Positions 1 to 8,854 of a stretch of 64,000 nt of DNA are shown here, piece after piece. The notes below the pieces were generated by a model. That model did no database searches, was not told where the DNA came from, and saw only the letters and a program-made list of their open reading frames with translations. The position numbers and the translations under genes are program-made. Numbering within the stretch: the stretch's first letter is position 1; each line of letters opens with the position of its first letter. The DNA comes from CAUZIZ01 sp965218775 (GTDB lineage: Bacteria > Acidobacteriota > UBA6911 > RPQK01 > JAJDTT01), in NCBI GenBank assembly GCA_965218775.1, contig CBDCLS010000005.1, positions 930,001 to 994,000 of the forward strand, read 5' to 3'.

Positions 1-1107
1 CAGATCCACATCGAGCTTGCCGGCCGAATCGGAGTAGCCGGCTGCATCCAACCAGAACCGCCCCCAGTGCTCTCCATAGTGGGTTGAGGCTAATAGGCGA
101 TCGATCATACGCGGATAGGCGTCTGTTGAAGGATCATTGAGATAGCTCTTGATGTCTTCCGCTGACGGAGGCAATCCAATCAATGCCAGATACGCTCTTC
201 GGAGAAGTGTCAGACGGTCTGCCTGGGGCGAGTAGCTCAGCTGCTTCTTCTCCAGTTTTTCCAAGAGAAAGGCATCGATCGGTGTCCGAACCAGATCCCT
301 CTGCCGAACGGCGGGGACTGCAGGGCGGATAGGGCTGCGGAAAGACCAGAACTCTCGGTCGCTCGCGTTTACGAGGGGATCCGTGGACGGAATCACCGGG
401 ATCTCGGGAGCTCCAGGGGGCGCTCCAGCCGCGATCCAGCGGCGCAAGGTTTCCAGCTCGGCGGCGGTCACTGGAATCAGCTTCGCCTTCTCTACCAGCT
501 CCTTCGGAGGCATCTCAGCGGCCGAGATCCGCTGGATCAGGAGACTCTGATCCGGCCTATCTGGTACCATCGCCGGCCCTGATACCCCTCCTCTCAGGAT
601 GCTTTCCCGGCTCCTCAGATCCAGACCTGCCTCCTGCTTTCTCCTGCCGTGGCAACCGATGCATTTGAAGTTGACGATGCCCACCATCACCTCGGTCTCG
701 GTGACTTCCTCACTCCCGGCATGCGCCGCGGAGGGGGTCGGCTCCTCACCTTGGATCAGTGCCCCTCCGTCGATCCAGTGTCGGAGAAGATCGATCTCTT
801 CCGGGGCCAGCTTCCTCTTGCCGGGCGGCATGGCCCCTTGGACCACCTTTTGGAGGAGTAAGCTCTCATCCGGCAAGAAGGGTGTGACAGCGGGACCGGT
901 ACGACCTCCTCTGAGAATACTGTCCCTGGTCCTGAGGTCGAGATCGGACTGGTGGTCCGCATCGCCGTGGCAAGTAAGACAGCGCGTTTCAAAGATGGGT
1001 AGGATGTCCGATTCAAAGCGCAGGGTCGTATTCGGCTGCCCTGTTACCGCTGTAGCTGTGCTGCAGCAGAGAAGCAAAAGGAGGCATCCGAAACGCTGGA
1101 ATTTCAT
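1..1107 (-). CDS. PSCyt1/PSCyt2 (DUF1549) cytochrome c-type protein, 3' end outside window
   Basis: The frame is open on the minus strand from ATG at 1107 to the window edge (369 codons), so the C-terminus is missing. It begins with a signal peptide (MKFQRFG then a hydrophobic LLLLCC stretch). Two cytochrome-like modules follow, each with one CxxCH haem motif: CLTCH near residue 48 and CIGCH near residue 150. Each is followed by a repeated block (LDLRTRDSILRGG and LDLRSRESILRGG). The visible end matches a DUF1549/PSCyt2 start (LLRRAYLALIGLPPS, then HYGEHWGRFWLDAAGYSDS). Such proteins usually continue into DUF1553 and are found in Planctomycetes, Verrucomicrobia and Acidobacteria. They are exported and probably redox-active, with no settled substrate. 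Domain identity is seen in the sequence; function is only family-level. Confidence 0.85.
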   Translation of the reverse strand, partial: MKFQRFGCLLLLLCCSTATAVTGQPNTTLRFESDILPIFETRCLTCHGDADHQSDLDLRTRDSILRGGRTGPAVTPFLPDESLLLQKVVQGAMPPGKRKLAPEEIDLLRHWIDGGALIQGEEPTPSAAHAGSEEVTETEVMVGIVNFKCIGCHGRRKQEAGLDLRSRESILRGGVSGPAMVPDRPDQSLLIQRISAAEMPPKELVEKAKLIPVTAAELETLRRWIAAGAPPGAPEIPVIPSTDPLVNASDREFWSFRSPIRPAVPAVRQRDLVRTPIDAFLLEKLEKKQLSYSPQADRLTLLRRAYLALIGLPPSAEDIKSYLNDPSTDAYPRMIDRLLASTHYGEHWGRFWLDAAGYSDSAGKLDVDL

Positions 1108-1141
1108 GGTTGCTGAAACCTTGGCGGAATCATCGGTTACC

Positions 1142-1180
1142 GCAGATTCTGATCTGTGCCTACTGCAGATTCTAATCTGC
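1142..1180. repeat. Pair of 16-bp palindromes, GCAGATTCTnATCTGC
   Basis: Two near-identical palindromes lie 8-9 bases apart: GCAGATTCTGATCTG (1142-1156) and GCAGATTCTAATCTGC (1165-1180). They sit 35-75 bases upstream of the cytochrome gene start at 1107, in the divergent gap before the aminotransferase. They could be a tandem operator for a dimeric regulator or a short dispersed palindromic repeat; the sequence alone does not decide. Confidence 0.45.
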
Positions 1181-1332
1181 CGACGCCGGAAGGAGCAAGA
1201 ACACAGGTCGCCTTGTCGCTCTAGCCATAGAAGGTTACAATGCGACCCTGTCGGCTAGATTCTGGATTCCATGTCTCTACCCATCGAGTCTAGATCGACC
1301 CAAAATTGACACGATTATTGGGAGCAAGTCAC

Positions 1333-2247
1333 TTGAACGAACCAATCGCCTACCTAAAGGGTGAATTTGTCCCTGCCTCGCAGTGCGTGTTACCAATCTA
1401 TGACCTCGGCATCGTGATTGGCGCGGCGGTGACAGATTTCTTCCGTACGTTTCAGCAGCAACCCTACCGAATGGACGATCATTCCCGCCGCTTCTACCGC
1501 TCCTGCAAGTATGCACGTATCAAGCCTCCGGTCAGCCTCGAAGAAAGCAACGAGATCTCAAACAAGCTGATCGAGCATAACAGCAAGCTTGCCCCTGGCC
1601 AGGAACTGGGCCTGGTGTATTACATGACCGCCGGTCAGAACACGGTCTATGCCGGTGCGGCCGGGATACCCAAGAAACTGACTCCCAGTTACGTTCAGCA
1701 CACCTTTCCGATGCGTTTCGACCTCTGGAAGGAGGTGTTCCTGAAGGGCGTCCACTGCGTGACCCCTTCGCCGCGGCACTGGCCGCCGCAGTGCCTGTCG
1801 TCCAAGATCAAGAATCGCAATCGGCTGCATATGTGGATCGGCGACCAGGAAGCGCAGCAGCTCGACCCGAACGCCGTGGCCGTTTACCTGGATATCAACG
1901 GGAACATTACCGAGACCGGCGGATCGAACTTCGTCATCTTTCGCGACGGCAAGGTGGTGTCACCGCGGCGCACCAACGTCCTCTGGGGGGTCAGCCTGAC
2001 GGTACTGGAAGAGATCCTGGGAGAGATGGAGGTGCCCTTCCTGGAGGAGGACATTCAAACCTACGATGTGATCAACGCCGATGAGGCATGGCTCCCGACG
2101 ACACCCTACTGTCTGGGTCCAGTGGTGCGCATCAATGGAGTTCCCATCGGCGATGGAAAACCGGGTCCCATGTGGCGCCGCATACTCGATCACTGGAGCC
2201 GTATTGTGGGCAAGGACATCTATCGCGAGACAGCCGAATCGACCTAG
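1333..2247 (+). CDS. Class IV PLP aminotransferase (BCAT / D-amino acid transaminase fold)
   Basis: This 304-residue protein has the fold-type IV transaminase layout. The N-terminal part reads AYLKGEFVPASQCVLPIYDLG. A lysine-containing segment near residue 160 (SSKIKNRNR) fits the PLP Schiff-base region. A GNITETGGSNFVIF stretch matches the usual xExxxxNxF phosphate-binding segment. I place the start at TTG 1333, which has GGGAG upstream; an in-frame TTG at 1306 is an alternative. The family covers branched-chain and D-amino-acid transaminases and aminodeoxychorismate lyase, and I cannot choose between them. The neighbour 150 bp downstream is a B12-binding radical SAM enzyme, so the two may serve one small biosynthetic pathway (inference). 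Confidence 0.82.
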   Translation: MNEPIAYLKGEFVPASQCVLPIYDLGIVIGAAVTDFFRTFQQQPYRMDDHSRRFYRSCKYARIKPPVSLEESNEISNKLIEHNSKLAPGQELGLVYYMTAGQNTVYAGAAGIPKKLTPSYVQHTFPMRFDLWKEVFLKGVHCVTPSPRHWPPQCLSSKIKNRNRLHMWIGDQEAQQLDPNAVAVYLDINGNITETGGSNFVIFRDGKVVSPRRTNVLWGVSLTVLEEILGEMEVPFLEEDIQTYDVINADEAWLPTTPYCLGPVVRINGVPIGDGKPGPMWRRILDHWSRIVGKDIYRETAEST

Positions 2248-2397
2248 GATATTTGGTTGTACCGATCAGCACCTCCCAAATACTGCTTGCGAAATCCCTC
2301 CGCTAGCCCTAATATTTGCCCAGCTCAGAATAAACGTTCAGAGCGAGCACACAACGTAGGCGCTGGTTCATGGGAGGCCAGTCGTTAACGAAAGGAA

Positions 2398-4050
2398 ATG
2401 CTAGTGAGCGAGACATCTCCACGTTCATTCACCATCTTTCTGGTCAATCCAGCGCCGTCGGCCGAGAGAATTGAGTTCTCTTTCATCACTCCGCGTTTCT
2501 TACCGGTACTGGCCGCCGTGACACCAGAAGACGATTTCATCAAGGGATTACGTCTGGTTGACCAGGCCGTGGATCCGTTCCCCCTTGACAAAGTCCAGCC
2601 CGGAGACCTGGTCGGTATCGGCATCCACACCTTCAACGCTCTGCACGGCTACAATCTCGCAGCAAAGGTCCATGAACTTGGTGCCACCGTCATCATTGGT
2701 GGCCCCCACGTTTCGGTCTTCCCAGAAGAAGCAGCCAAGCACGGTGATGCCGTGGTTACGGGAGACGCCGAGATGGTCTGGGGTCAGGCGATACGCGACT
2801 ATGCGACGGGCCAGCTTCAACCTCGCTACAACGGAGGGCGGGTAGATCCCGAGTCCTTCTCACCAGCCCGCTGGGACCTGATGACGCTGGACCGCTACCT
2901 GGTGGCCTCGGTGCAGACAGTGCGGGGCTGCCCCAAGAGCTGCAGTTTCTGCTCGGTGTGGGTGCAGGACGGTCGCTCGCCCAGGCTTCGGACCAACGAC
3001 GCCATCATCACAGAGCTCAAGGCTCTTTACAGTGCAGGCTTCCGTCTGATCATGTTCGCGGACGACAATTTCTATCCCTATACGCCGCAGGACATCGAGA
3101 ACGCACACAATGAGGAGCAGCGTCGCAGTCTCGAGGCAGGCATGGCGGCGCGCTACGAACTCCTGGAACGCCTGGCCGATGAGATACCGTCAGACATGTA
3201 CTTCTTTACCCAGATCACGATGGAAGTTTCCGAGGATCCCAAGTACATGAAGGCCATGAAGAAAGGGCGTATTGGTGGGGCGCTGATCGGAATCGAGACC
3301 ATCACCGAAGAGGGTCTGAAGGCGACCAACAAAGGCTTCAACTCCACCGGAGCCGAGCTGGCACGACGCCTGGAGACAATCCGCCAGGAAGCCTTTTCCT
3401 ACATCATGGGAGCGTTCATCTTCGGAATCGAGACCGACACCCAGGAGAGTATGGATCAGACCATCGAATTCGCTCGCGACTGCGGCGTCGCGCTGGTACA
3501 GTTCATACCCTTGACTCCCCTGCCCGGAACCGTCGACTTTCAGATGATGCGCAAGGACCGAAAGGTGCTGAAGCTGAAAGACGTGAACTACGATTACTGG
3601 TTGGACCCCGATCATCCGCGCATCCTCTACCATCATCCGCTTCTAAAAGAGGAAGAGATTCTCGATGGTATTGAACGAGCCTGGCGCGACTTCTACGGTA
3701 TGGCTTCGACCATCAAACGCTGTCGGCGATTCGGGATGTTCAGGGATGTCAGGAATTTTCTGGCCTACTTCGTCGTCTGCCAAGGCATGCTGAGTCGTTA
3801 CCGCCGCTACGGAATCTCGGCCGATAGCGCGGTGAAGGGCACCAAGCACAAGATTGCCAATATACTCGGGAAAATGGCCCTTTCACTCCTGAAACGCCCC
3901 CCGCAACCCAGCTGGGCTACAAACGGGACGAATGGAGCCTCGAGGACCCCCGAAGCTGTTGAGCCTGCTGTAGGTCCGGGGAAAGATTCTCCAGCAAAGC
4001 AGCCCACGGCTGAGCTGCCCCAGACTTCTCAATCGTCGATCGCCAGTTAG
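2398..4050 (+). CDS. B12-binding-domain radical SAM protein
   Basis: This is a class B radical SAM protein of 550 residues. The N-terminal ~150 residues form a cobalamin-binding-like Rossmann domain (GIGIHTFNALHG, then ATVIIGGPHVSVFPEEA). The radical SAM core has the CxxxCxxC cluster motif in RGCPKSCSFC near residues 178-185, followed by FADDNFYPY and the GIETITEEGL strand. The C-terminal ~60 residues are rich in Pro, Ala and Thr and look disordered. The ATG at 2398 follows an AAAGGA ribosome-binding site. It lies downstream of the class IV aminotransferase on the same strand. Members methylate or rearrange unreactive carbons in natural-product and lipid pathways; the substrate here is unknown. 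Confidence 0.88.
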   Translation: MLVSETSPRSFTIFLVNPAPSAERIEFSFITPRFLPVLAAVTPEDDFIKGLRLVDQAVDPFPLDKVQPGDLVGIGIHTFNALHGYNLAAKVHELGATVIIGGPHVSVFPEEAAKHGDAVVTGDAEMVWGQAIRDYATGQLQPRYNGGRVDPESFSPARWDLMTLDRYLVASVQTVRGCPKSCSFCSVWVQDGRSPRLRTNDAIITELKALYSAGFRLIMFADDNFYPYTPQDIENAHNEEQRRSLEAGMAARYELLERLADEIPSDMYFFTQITMEVSEDPKYMKAMKKGRIGGALIGIETITEEGLKATNKGFNSTGAELARRLETIRQEAFSYIMGAFIFGIETDTQESMDQTIEFARDCGVALVQFIPLTPLPGTVDFQMMRKDRKVLKLKDVNYDYWLDPDHPRILYHHPLLKEEEILDGIERAWRDFYGMASTIKRCRRFGMFRDVRNFLAYFVVCQGMLSRYRRYGISADSAVKGTKHKIANILGKMALSLLKRPPQPSWATNGTNGASRTPEAVEPAVGPGKDSPAKQPTAELPQTSQSSIAS

Positions 4051-4052
4051 GG

Positions 4053-4084
4053 AACGTCTGAACGTCTGAACGTCTGAACGTTTC
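4053..4084. repeat. Tandem octamer AACGTCTG, about 4 units
   Basis: Three perfect AACGTCTG units plus a diverged fourth (AACGTTTC) fill the short gap between the convergent radical SAM and symporter genes. The same octamer occurs in reverse orientation at 53613-53634. Its role is unknown. Confidence 0.7.
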
Positions 4085-4101
4085 TGACGGAGCACCTACA
4101 C

Positions 4102-5736
4102 TCACCAGAAAAAATAGAATACCAACAGAAACGACGTCGCGATCACACCCGCGGCCCACAGATGGGGCTGAAGCCACCACGAAGACACGCCGCCGGGAAA
4201 AGGTGACTCCTGGATCTCCGGCACATCTGCCCGGGAACGACGGAGCCAACCCGACTCCCCTGCCCCCAAAACATCTCGGTCCTCGGACCTCCCCAGCACC
4301 AGAGAGCTCAAAATCATGGCGCCCGAAGTAATGGCAATGCTCCAGAGATAGGCAGCAAACCGGTCAGTCAACCAGACCGGGAGCATCCCCAGACTAGAAC
4401 CAATGATCGCCAGGATCCCGTAGCTGGGACCGGCAATGAGACCCACGATCCCACTTCTTCGATGGACTCGAGTGAAGACGCCCATCAGATAGACGGTCAT
4501 CAGCGGTATCACGAAAACGCTGGTAACTCGCACGAAGAAGCTGGCGATGTTCTCATAGCTCAGGATGAACGGAATGTAGAGGAAGGAGAGGCCGATGACG
4601 ACCGGCGTCACCATCCGGCTGACTTTCAGGTAGTGCGCGTCTTCTCGATCCCGGGCAATCAACCTAGCGTAGATATCTCGCGTGCATAGAGCCGAGAGTG
4701 CAGATCCAATCCCCTCGTAGGTAGTCATGGCTGCCGATACCACACCCGCAACGACGATCCCTTTGAGCCCGCTACTCAGAAATCGGTTCACCAGGAGGGG
4801 ATAGATCTCGTCCGGACGCTGCAAGGTCTCGGGCCAGAGTGCGCGGCCCAGAATGCCCAGGGTGCCATTGAAGTACATCATCACCATGGTCATGGCGGCC
4901 GCCAGCAGGACTGACATCTTCACGTCCCACAAGGAGCGGGCCCCGAACAGCTTCATGGTCTCGCTATGATTGACGATTGGGTAGGCGGCTCCGATGATCA
5001 CCCATGCCGCCACCACGATGAGCGCGTCGGGCTGACCAGGGCGGGAAGCCCCAATGTGAAGCAGGTACCCGGGAAGCTCGGTTCCACCCTTGGCTGCCAG
5101 GGCTGCGGTGGCTCCCTCCCAACCGCCTACGGCCTGCCAGACGACAACCCACAATACCAGCGTCCCCAGGATCATGGAAACGGTCAGAAAAGCATCGGCC
5201 CAGGCAATGGTCTTGAGTCCGCCGCGCGCAGAATAGAAGGTGGCCATGCCGGCAAAGGCCCCCACCACGGCCCACGCCCAGATACCTTCGACTCCCATGA
5301 CGCGCGTCAGCATCAGCTGCAGCGAAATCGCAATGCCAGCGAGAATGTTGGTCCGGTATTGGACCTGGACCAGCACACTGATCACCCGGGCACCTGGGCC
5401 AAAACGGACCTCCAGATACTCGGCGTTGGTGAACATGGCGCCCCGGTACATCGGAGGCAAGAGGAAAAAGGCCGTCACGATGTAGCCGATCACGACCCCC
5501 ATCCACCAGACGGAGAGAATCGAAATGCCGTCGGTATAGCTGACGCCGCTCAGGGCAACGATGTCACCGGCATCCACCGACGTGGCAAACATGGAGACGG
5601 CGACGATCCAGAAGGGGAGGCTACGTCCACCGAGAAACCAGTCGACAGGGGTCCGGGTCTGGCCAGATCGGAAGAGACCATAGCCGAAAACCGTGAGGTT
5701 GATAACAACAAGAATGGCCCAGTCAAGCAGAGTCAT
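4102..5736 (-). CDS. Sodium:solute symporter (SSS family) permease
   Basis: This 544-residue polytopic membrane protein has at least 12 hydrophobic segments. It starts MTLLDWAILVVINLTVFGYGL. The DWFLGGRSLPFWIVAVSMFATSVDAGDIVALSG region is the usual N-terminal sodium-binding part of the SSS family (PutP, PanF and SGLT relatives), and a VVSAAMTTYEGIGSALSALCTRDIY segment matches the conserved TM8 region. Length and topology fit sodium-coupled uptake of a small organic solute across the inner membrane; the substrate cannot be read. It converges on the radical SAM gene and is preceded by a repeat-rich gap. Confidence 0.88.
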   Translation of the reverse strand: MTLLDWAILVVINLTVFGYGLFRSGQTRTPVDWFLGGRSLPFWIVAVSMFATSVDAGDIVALSGVSYTDGISILSVWWMGVVIGYIVTAFFLLPPMYRGAMFTNAEYLEVRFGPGARVISVLVQVQYRTNILAGIAISLQLMLTRVMGVEGIWAWAVVGAFAGMATFYSARGGLKTIAWADAFLTVSMILGTLVLWVVVWQAVGGWEGATAALAAKGGTELPGYLLHIGASRPGQPDALIVVAAWVIIGAAYPIVNHSETMKLFGARSLWDVKMSVLLAAAMTMVMMYFNGTLGILGRALWPETLQRPDEIYPLLVNRFLSSGLKGIVVAGVVSAAMTTYEGIGSALSALCTRDIYARLIARDREDAHYLKVSRMVTPVVIGLSFLYIPFILSYENIASFFVRVTSVFVIPLMTVYLMGVFTRVHRRSGIVGLIAGPSYGILAIIGSSLGMLPVWLTDRFAAYLWSIAITSGAMILSSLVLGRSEDRDVLGAGESGWLRRSRADVPEIQESPFPGGVSSWWLQPHLWAAGVIATSFLLVFYFFW

Positions 5737-5754
5737 TTCAAATCAGCTGACCTG

Positions 5755-5930
5755 GTAACTGTCCCTCACGCCACTGGGGGGACGGCGCCACTGGGGACAC
5801 ACCACTGGGGACAGACGTCAACACGAACGAACTATACCAGTGGCCTGCGGGGACAGATAGCAGTGAGCACTGGGGACAGACGTCAGTCATTGGGGACATT
5901 CATGGGACCGCCACTGGGGACAGACGTCAG
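5755..5930. repeat. Array of CACTGGGGACAGACGTCA units
   Basis: The gap between the symporter (minus) and the thioredoxin gene (plus) contains three exact copies of an 18-mer CACTGGGGACAGACGTCA, at 5803-5820, 5868-5885 and 5912-5929. Several degenerate relatives are interspersed (CACTGGGGGGACGG, CACTGGGGACACAC, CATTGGGGACATTC). Spacing is irregular and units are too short for a CRISPR. Related units in the opposite orientation occur near 31.7 kb and 61.95 kb. The family looks like a dispersed, internally duplicating intergenic repeat. Confidence 0.8.
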
Positions 5931-6055
5931 TGACAGCCGACACTACTTAGAGATCGCGGTCGACGTTTCCATTGCCTGGGCAGGTGGGGAAAAATCGGAC
6001 AGAGAAAAGCCGAGAACTCGACAGAGAAGCCGTTTTTCCTATCTAATGGTCTGGC

Positions 6056-6934
6056 ATGAGGAAACCATTTTTCGTACTGCTGCTTCTGGTTTCGCTGAAC
6101 GCGGCTGGGTCCCCCGAGACGAGGGTCCTGAGCAAGCTTCAGCAGCTGATGCAGCAAGGTGCTCCCCTAACCTTCTCTAAACTCCACAATGACAGCCGCT
6201 TCGAGAAAGAGGAGAAGGACTTCATCGGACGGATGTACGAGATCTTTTTCAAGATTCCCGGCTTCCTGAAGAGTGAACACGAGCGAACCAACTCGATTCC
6301 CACTCTCCGTCAGATTGCAGATCAGTTCGATGTGACCACCGGCTCGATCGATCTGCTCTTGACCGTCATGGACGCTGACCGCAGGGTGCCTTCTTTCTTT
6401 GTTCGTGACCTCACTACCAAGGAGATTACATCTCTCCAGCTGGCCCCGATCGCCGGGTTCATCAGAAAGCATGAAGCGGGAGTCCGGGTGACGGGATGGG
6501 AAGGCCAGCCGATGCCTCCCTTCAGCGTCGAGACCTTCGCTGGCGAGACGTTGTCCTCTGCCGATTTGGAGGGCACCAACATGCTGCTCTACTTCTGGTT
6601 TACGGGCTGTCCCCCGTGCGGCCGGATCACTCCGCATCTGAAGTCCCTGGATGAAAAGTATCGACAGTCCAACTTCAAACTGATCGGCCTGAACGCCGAC
6701 CGCGTCCTGGGGCTAACCGCCAGCGATCAGGATCGCGAAAATTATCTAAAGAGACACGGGATCCAATTCGACAACGCCCACATAGATGAAGCCACCCGCA
6801 AGGCATTCGGGCAAGTGAACGTCTTCCCTACCCTGTTTGCGGTCGACTCCAGGGGTGCGGTGGCACGACATCTGATCAACTACCAAGACTGGTCCACGCT
6901 GGATGAGGCGGTGGGTAAGCTGGTCGGACAGTAA
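6056..6934 (+). CDS. Secreted TlpA-like thioredoxin-fold protein
   Basis: The 292-residue protein has a signal peptide (MRKPFFVLLLLVSLNAAGS). An alpha-helical N-terminal domain of about 140 residues has no recognised family. The C-terminal half is an AhpC/TSA-TlpA-type thioredoxin fold with the dithiol motif CPPC near residues 185-188 (FWFTGCPPCGRITPHL). A cis-proline follows (NVFPTLFAVDSRG). The periplasmic protein probably reduces or exchanges disulfides. It stands alone, followed 66 bp later by the APC permease on the same strand. Confidence 0.85.
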   Translation: MRKPFFVLLLLVSLNAAGSPETRVLSKLQQLMQQGAPLTFSKLHNDSRFEKEEKDFIGRMYEIFFKIPGFLKSEHERTNSIPTLRQIADQFDVTTGSIDLLLTVMDADRRVPSFFVRDLTTKEITSLQLAPIAGFIRKHEAGVRVTGWEGQPMPPFSVETFAGETLSSADLEGTNMLLYFWFTGCPPCGRITPHLKSLDEKYRQSNFKLIGLNADRVLGLTASDQDRENYLKRHGIQFDNAHIDEATRKAFGQVNVFPTLFAVDSRGAVARHLINYQDWSTLDEAVGKLVGQ

Positions 6935-7000
6935 GCTCCCGGGACCAAGGGCCCAGTTCCCAATGAATTCCCAGATTCCCAGCACCAAGTCAGTAGGGTA

Positions 7001-8347
7001 GTGGCCTCCAAGAATCAGCTTTTCCGCGAAGTGGGACTCTTGTCCTCGACCTTCCTGGTCGTGGGTAACATCGTCGGAATCGGCATTTTCACCACCTCGG
7101 GACTGATAGCGGAGGAGCTGGGCAACTCCTTCTGGCTGCTGGGCACCTGGATCCTGGGCGGACTGCTGGCCCTGATCGGGGCGATCTGTTACTCCCATCT
7201 GGGTACCCGGTTTCCCCAGGCCGGTGGAGAATTCGCCTTTCTCTACCCTTCCTACGGCCCACTCCCAGCTTTCTTGTCCGGTTGGGCCTCCCTCTTCATC
7301 GGCTTCTCGGCGCCGATTGCAGCTTCCTCTCTAGGTTTGGCGTACCACCTGGTGCCCTTCTTGCCTGGGAGGCTGAGCAGTATTCCCCTGAGCTGGGTCG
7401 CCGCAGTAGCCCTACTTGCCGTCACGCTGCTCCTTTCAGTCGGTCTAAGGTTCGGGACACAGCTCCACTCCCTCGTCACCTTCTTCAATCTGGCACTGGC
7501 CCTCGGCTTCGCGGTCCTGGTCCTGGGAAACTCTCCTGTTCGGACGAATCTTCGACCCATCCTCGAGGGCGGCATAATCGATGTAGAGCTGTCCTCTCTT
7601 GCTCCGGCGATCATTCTGGTCATGTTTGCCTACAGCGGCTGGAATGCAGCAGCCTATATAGCGGAGGAAATCCGGGAGCCCGAACGCAACCTCCCCAGGT
7701 CCCTCTTGGTGGGGACCCTGACGGTGGTAGGGCTCTATCTGCTGCTGAACCTGGCCTACTTCTCGGCCGTCCCACTGATCCAACTGAAGGGACAGATTCC
7801 GGTAGCCCAGATCGCTGCCTCGGCGGCATTGAGCTCTGGAAGCAGCTTGCTCAGCCTCCTGGTCCTCTTGTCGATCTCGAGCTCACTGACCGCGATGTCG
7901 ATAGCCGGACCCCGCGTCTACTTCGCGATGTCTCGGAGTCGACTGTTCCCGGCCTGGCTGGGGCAGGTCGACGGCAAAAGAAAACTCCCGCTCAAGGCCA
8001 TCTGGTTTCAGACCACGGTGGCACTGGTAATGATTATGGTCGGCGACTTCCGACAGATCCTGCTCTTTTCAGGATTTGTGCTACTGCTCTTCTCCACACT
8101 CACCGTTTCCGTGCTGTTACGAACCAGCAGGGATGAGGTTGAGCGAAGCTCCTTCCTGCTGCCTTACCGGGTGCTGCCCATCTTGTTCGTCGTCACCAAC
8201 CTGGGAGTCATGGCAAGCACGGCCGTCTCCCATACTTTCGAGGTCGGGGCCGGTCTGCTGACCCTGGCCGCTGGGCTCCCAGTTTACGCTTTCTATCAAC
8301 GGCAACAGCGCCGGCCCGCTCCTAGTAGTCCCCTGAGCGCAGATTGA
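7001..8347 (+). CDS. APC superfamily amino acid permease
   Basis: The 448-residue integral membrane protein has about 12 hydrophobic segments. The first helix carries the APC signature VVGNIVGIGIFTTSG, which forms the unwound substrate site, and a YSGWNAAAYIAEEIREPERNLPRSL segment matches the conserved TM6-TM7 loop. The GTG at 7001 is taken as start. Homologues are amino acid/polyamine antiporters or proton symporters. Substrate is unknown. Confidence 0.9.
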   Translation: MASKNQLFREVGLLSSTFLVVGNIVGIGIFTTSGLIAEELGNSFWLLGTWILGGLLALIGAICYSHLGTRFPQAGGEFAFLYPSYGPLPAFLSGWASLFIGFSAPIAASSLGLAYHLVPFLPGRLSSIPLSWVAAVALLAVTLLLSVGLRFGTQLHSLVTFFNLALALGFAVLVLGNSPVRTNLRPILEGGIIDVELSSLAPAIILVMFAYSGWNAAAYIAEEIREPERNLPRSLLVGTLTVVGLYLLLNLAYFSAVPLIQLKGQIPVAQIAASAALSSGSSLLSLLVLLSISSSLTAMSIAGPRVYFAMSRSRLFPAWLGQVDGKRKLPLKAIWFQTTVALVMIMVGDFRQILLFSGFVLLLFSTLTVSVLLRTSRDEVERSSFLLPYRVLPILFVVTNLGVMASTAVSHTFEVGAGLLTLAAGLPVYAFYQRQQRRPAPSSPLSAD

Positions 8348-8504
8348 CTCCAGTGAGTTGCGAAAAACAGAAGTTCCTCGTTCAGAATGGCCGTGGATGA
8401 GTCTGGCCAACACAGCTTGGAGGCGAAGCTAGCCCGGATTTCTCATCCGCCAGTCTACTAGGGCGCCGCAATCATCTGTCATGGCTGTGTTTCGCTCGGT
8501 CGGC
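8348..8504. other. Gap with a solo IS1380-type end
   Basis: At 8433-8445 the sequence CCCGGATTTCTCA is identical to the first 13 bases of the inverted repeats of the IS1380-family element at 24982-26671. It is preceded by CTAG, as that element is preceded by TTAG. No transposase reading frame lies next to it, so it may be the remnant of a deleted copy. Nothing else is recognised here. Confidence 0.5.
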
Positions 8505-8610
8505 CCCCTCGACGGTTGAAGATGTTGAAAAACTCGGCTCGGACCTGGAGCACTTGCTGCTCGCTCCACCTCGAACCGAAGCGCCAGCTCTCGACCCTAC
8601 CGATGAGCGA
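8505..8610 (-). pseudogene. Shard of an Oar-like TonB-dependent receptor C-terminus
   Basis: A minus-strand frame contains VESWRFGSRW then LQVRAEFFNIFN, the conserved near-terminal strand of Oar-like receptors. Compare LQFRTEVFNLFN in the receptor remnant near 20.85 kb. The flanking residues do not resemble the family and the frame lacks the terminal beta-strand, so only about 35 codons of homology survive. Confidence 0.45.
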
Positions 8611-8854
8611 CGAGTGGAAAGAAGTCATGGTTTGGATTGAGGCACCGGACCCTGGTGAAAACCTCCGGCAACAGCTACTCCCCAGACCTACGGCGAGTCC
8701 CTGACCCTGGCCCACACTCCCTCCTCAGAGGCGCTGGTCGCTCCTGGCGATGTTGACATCGCGATGGCATTCTCTCGATCCCGAACAAATCTGCACCTCC
8801 CCTAGCGATTGCGGCGTCAAGTCCGGGTCGGGGTTCTGGCCCACTGGTCGCACT

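Noticed and set aside
5803..5929. CRISPR array
   Set aside because: Repeat units are 18 bp with irregular spacing and degenerate copies, no cas genes are nearby, and the units recur singly elsewhere.
4966..6180. 404-residue plus-strand open frame
   Set aside because: It runs antisense through the symporter gene and the GGGGACAG repeats; composition is low-complexity His/Gly/Arg and no domain is recognisable.
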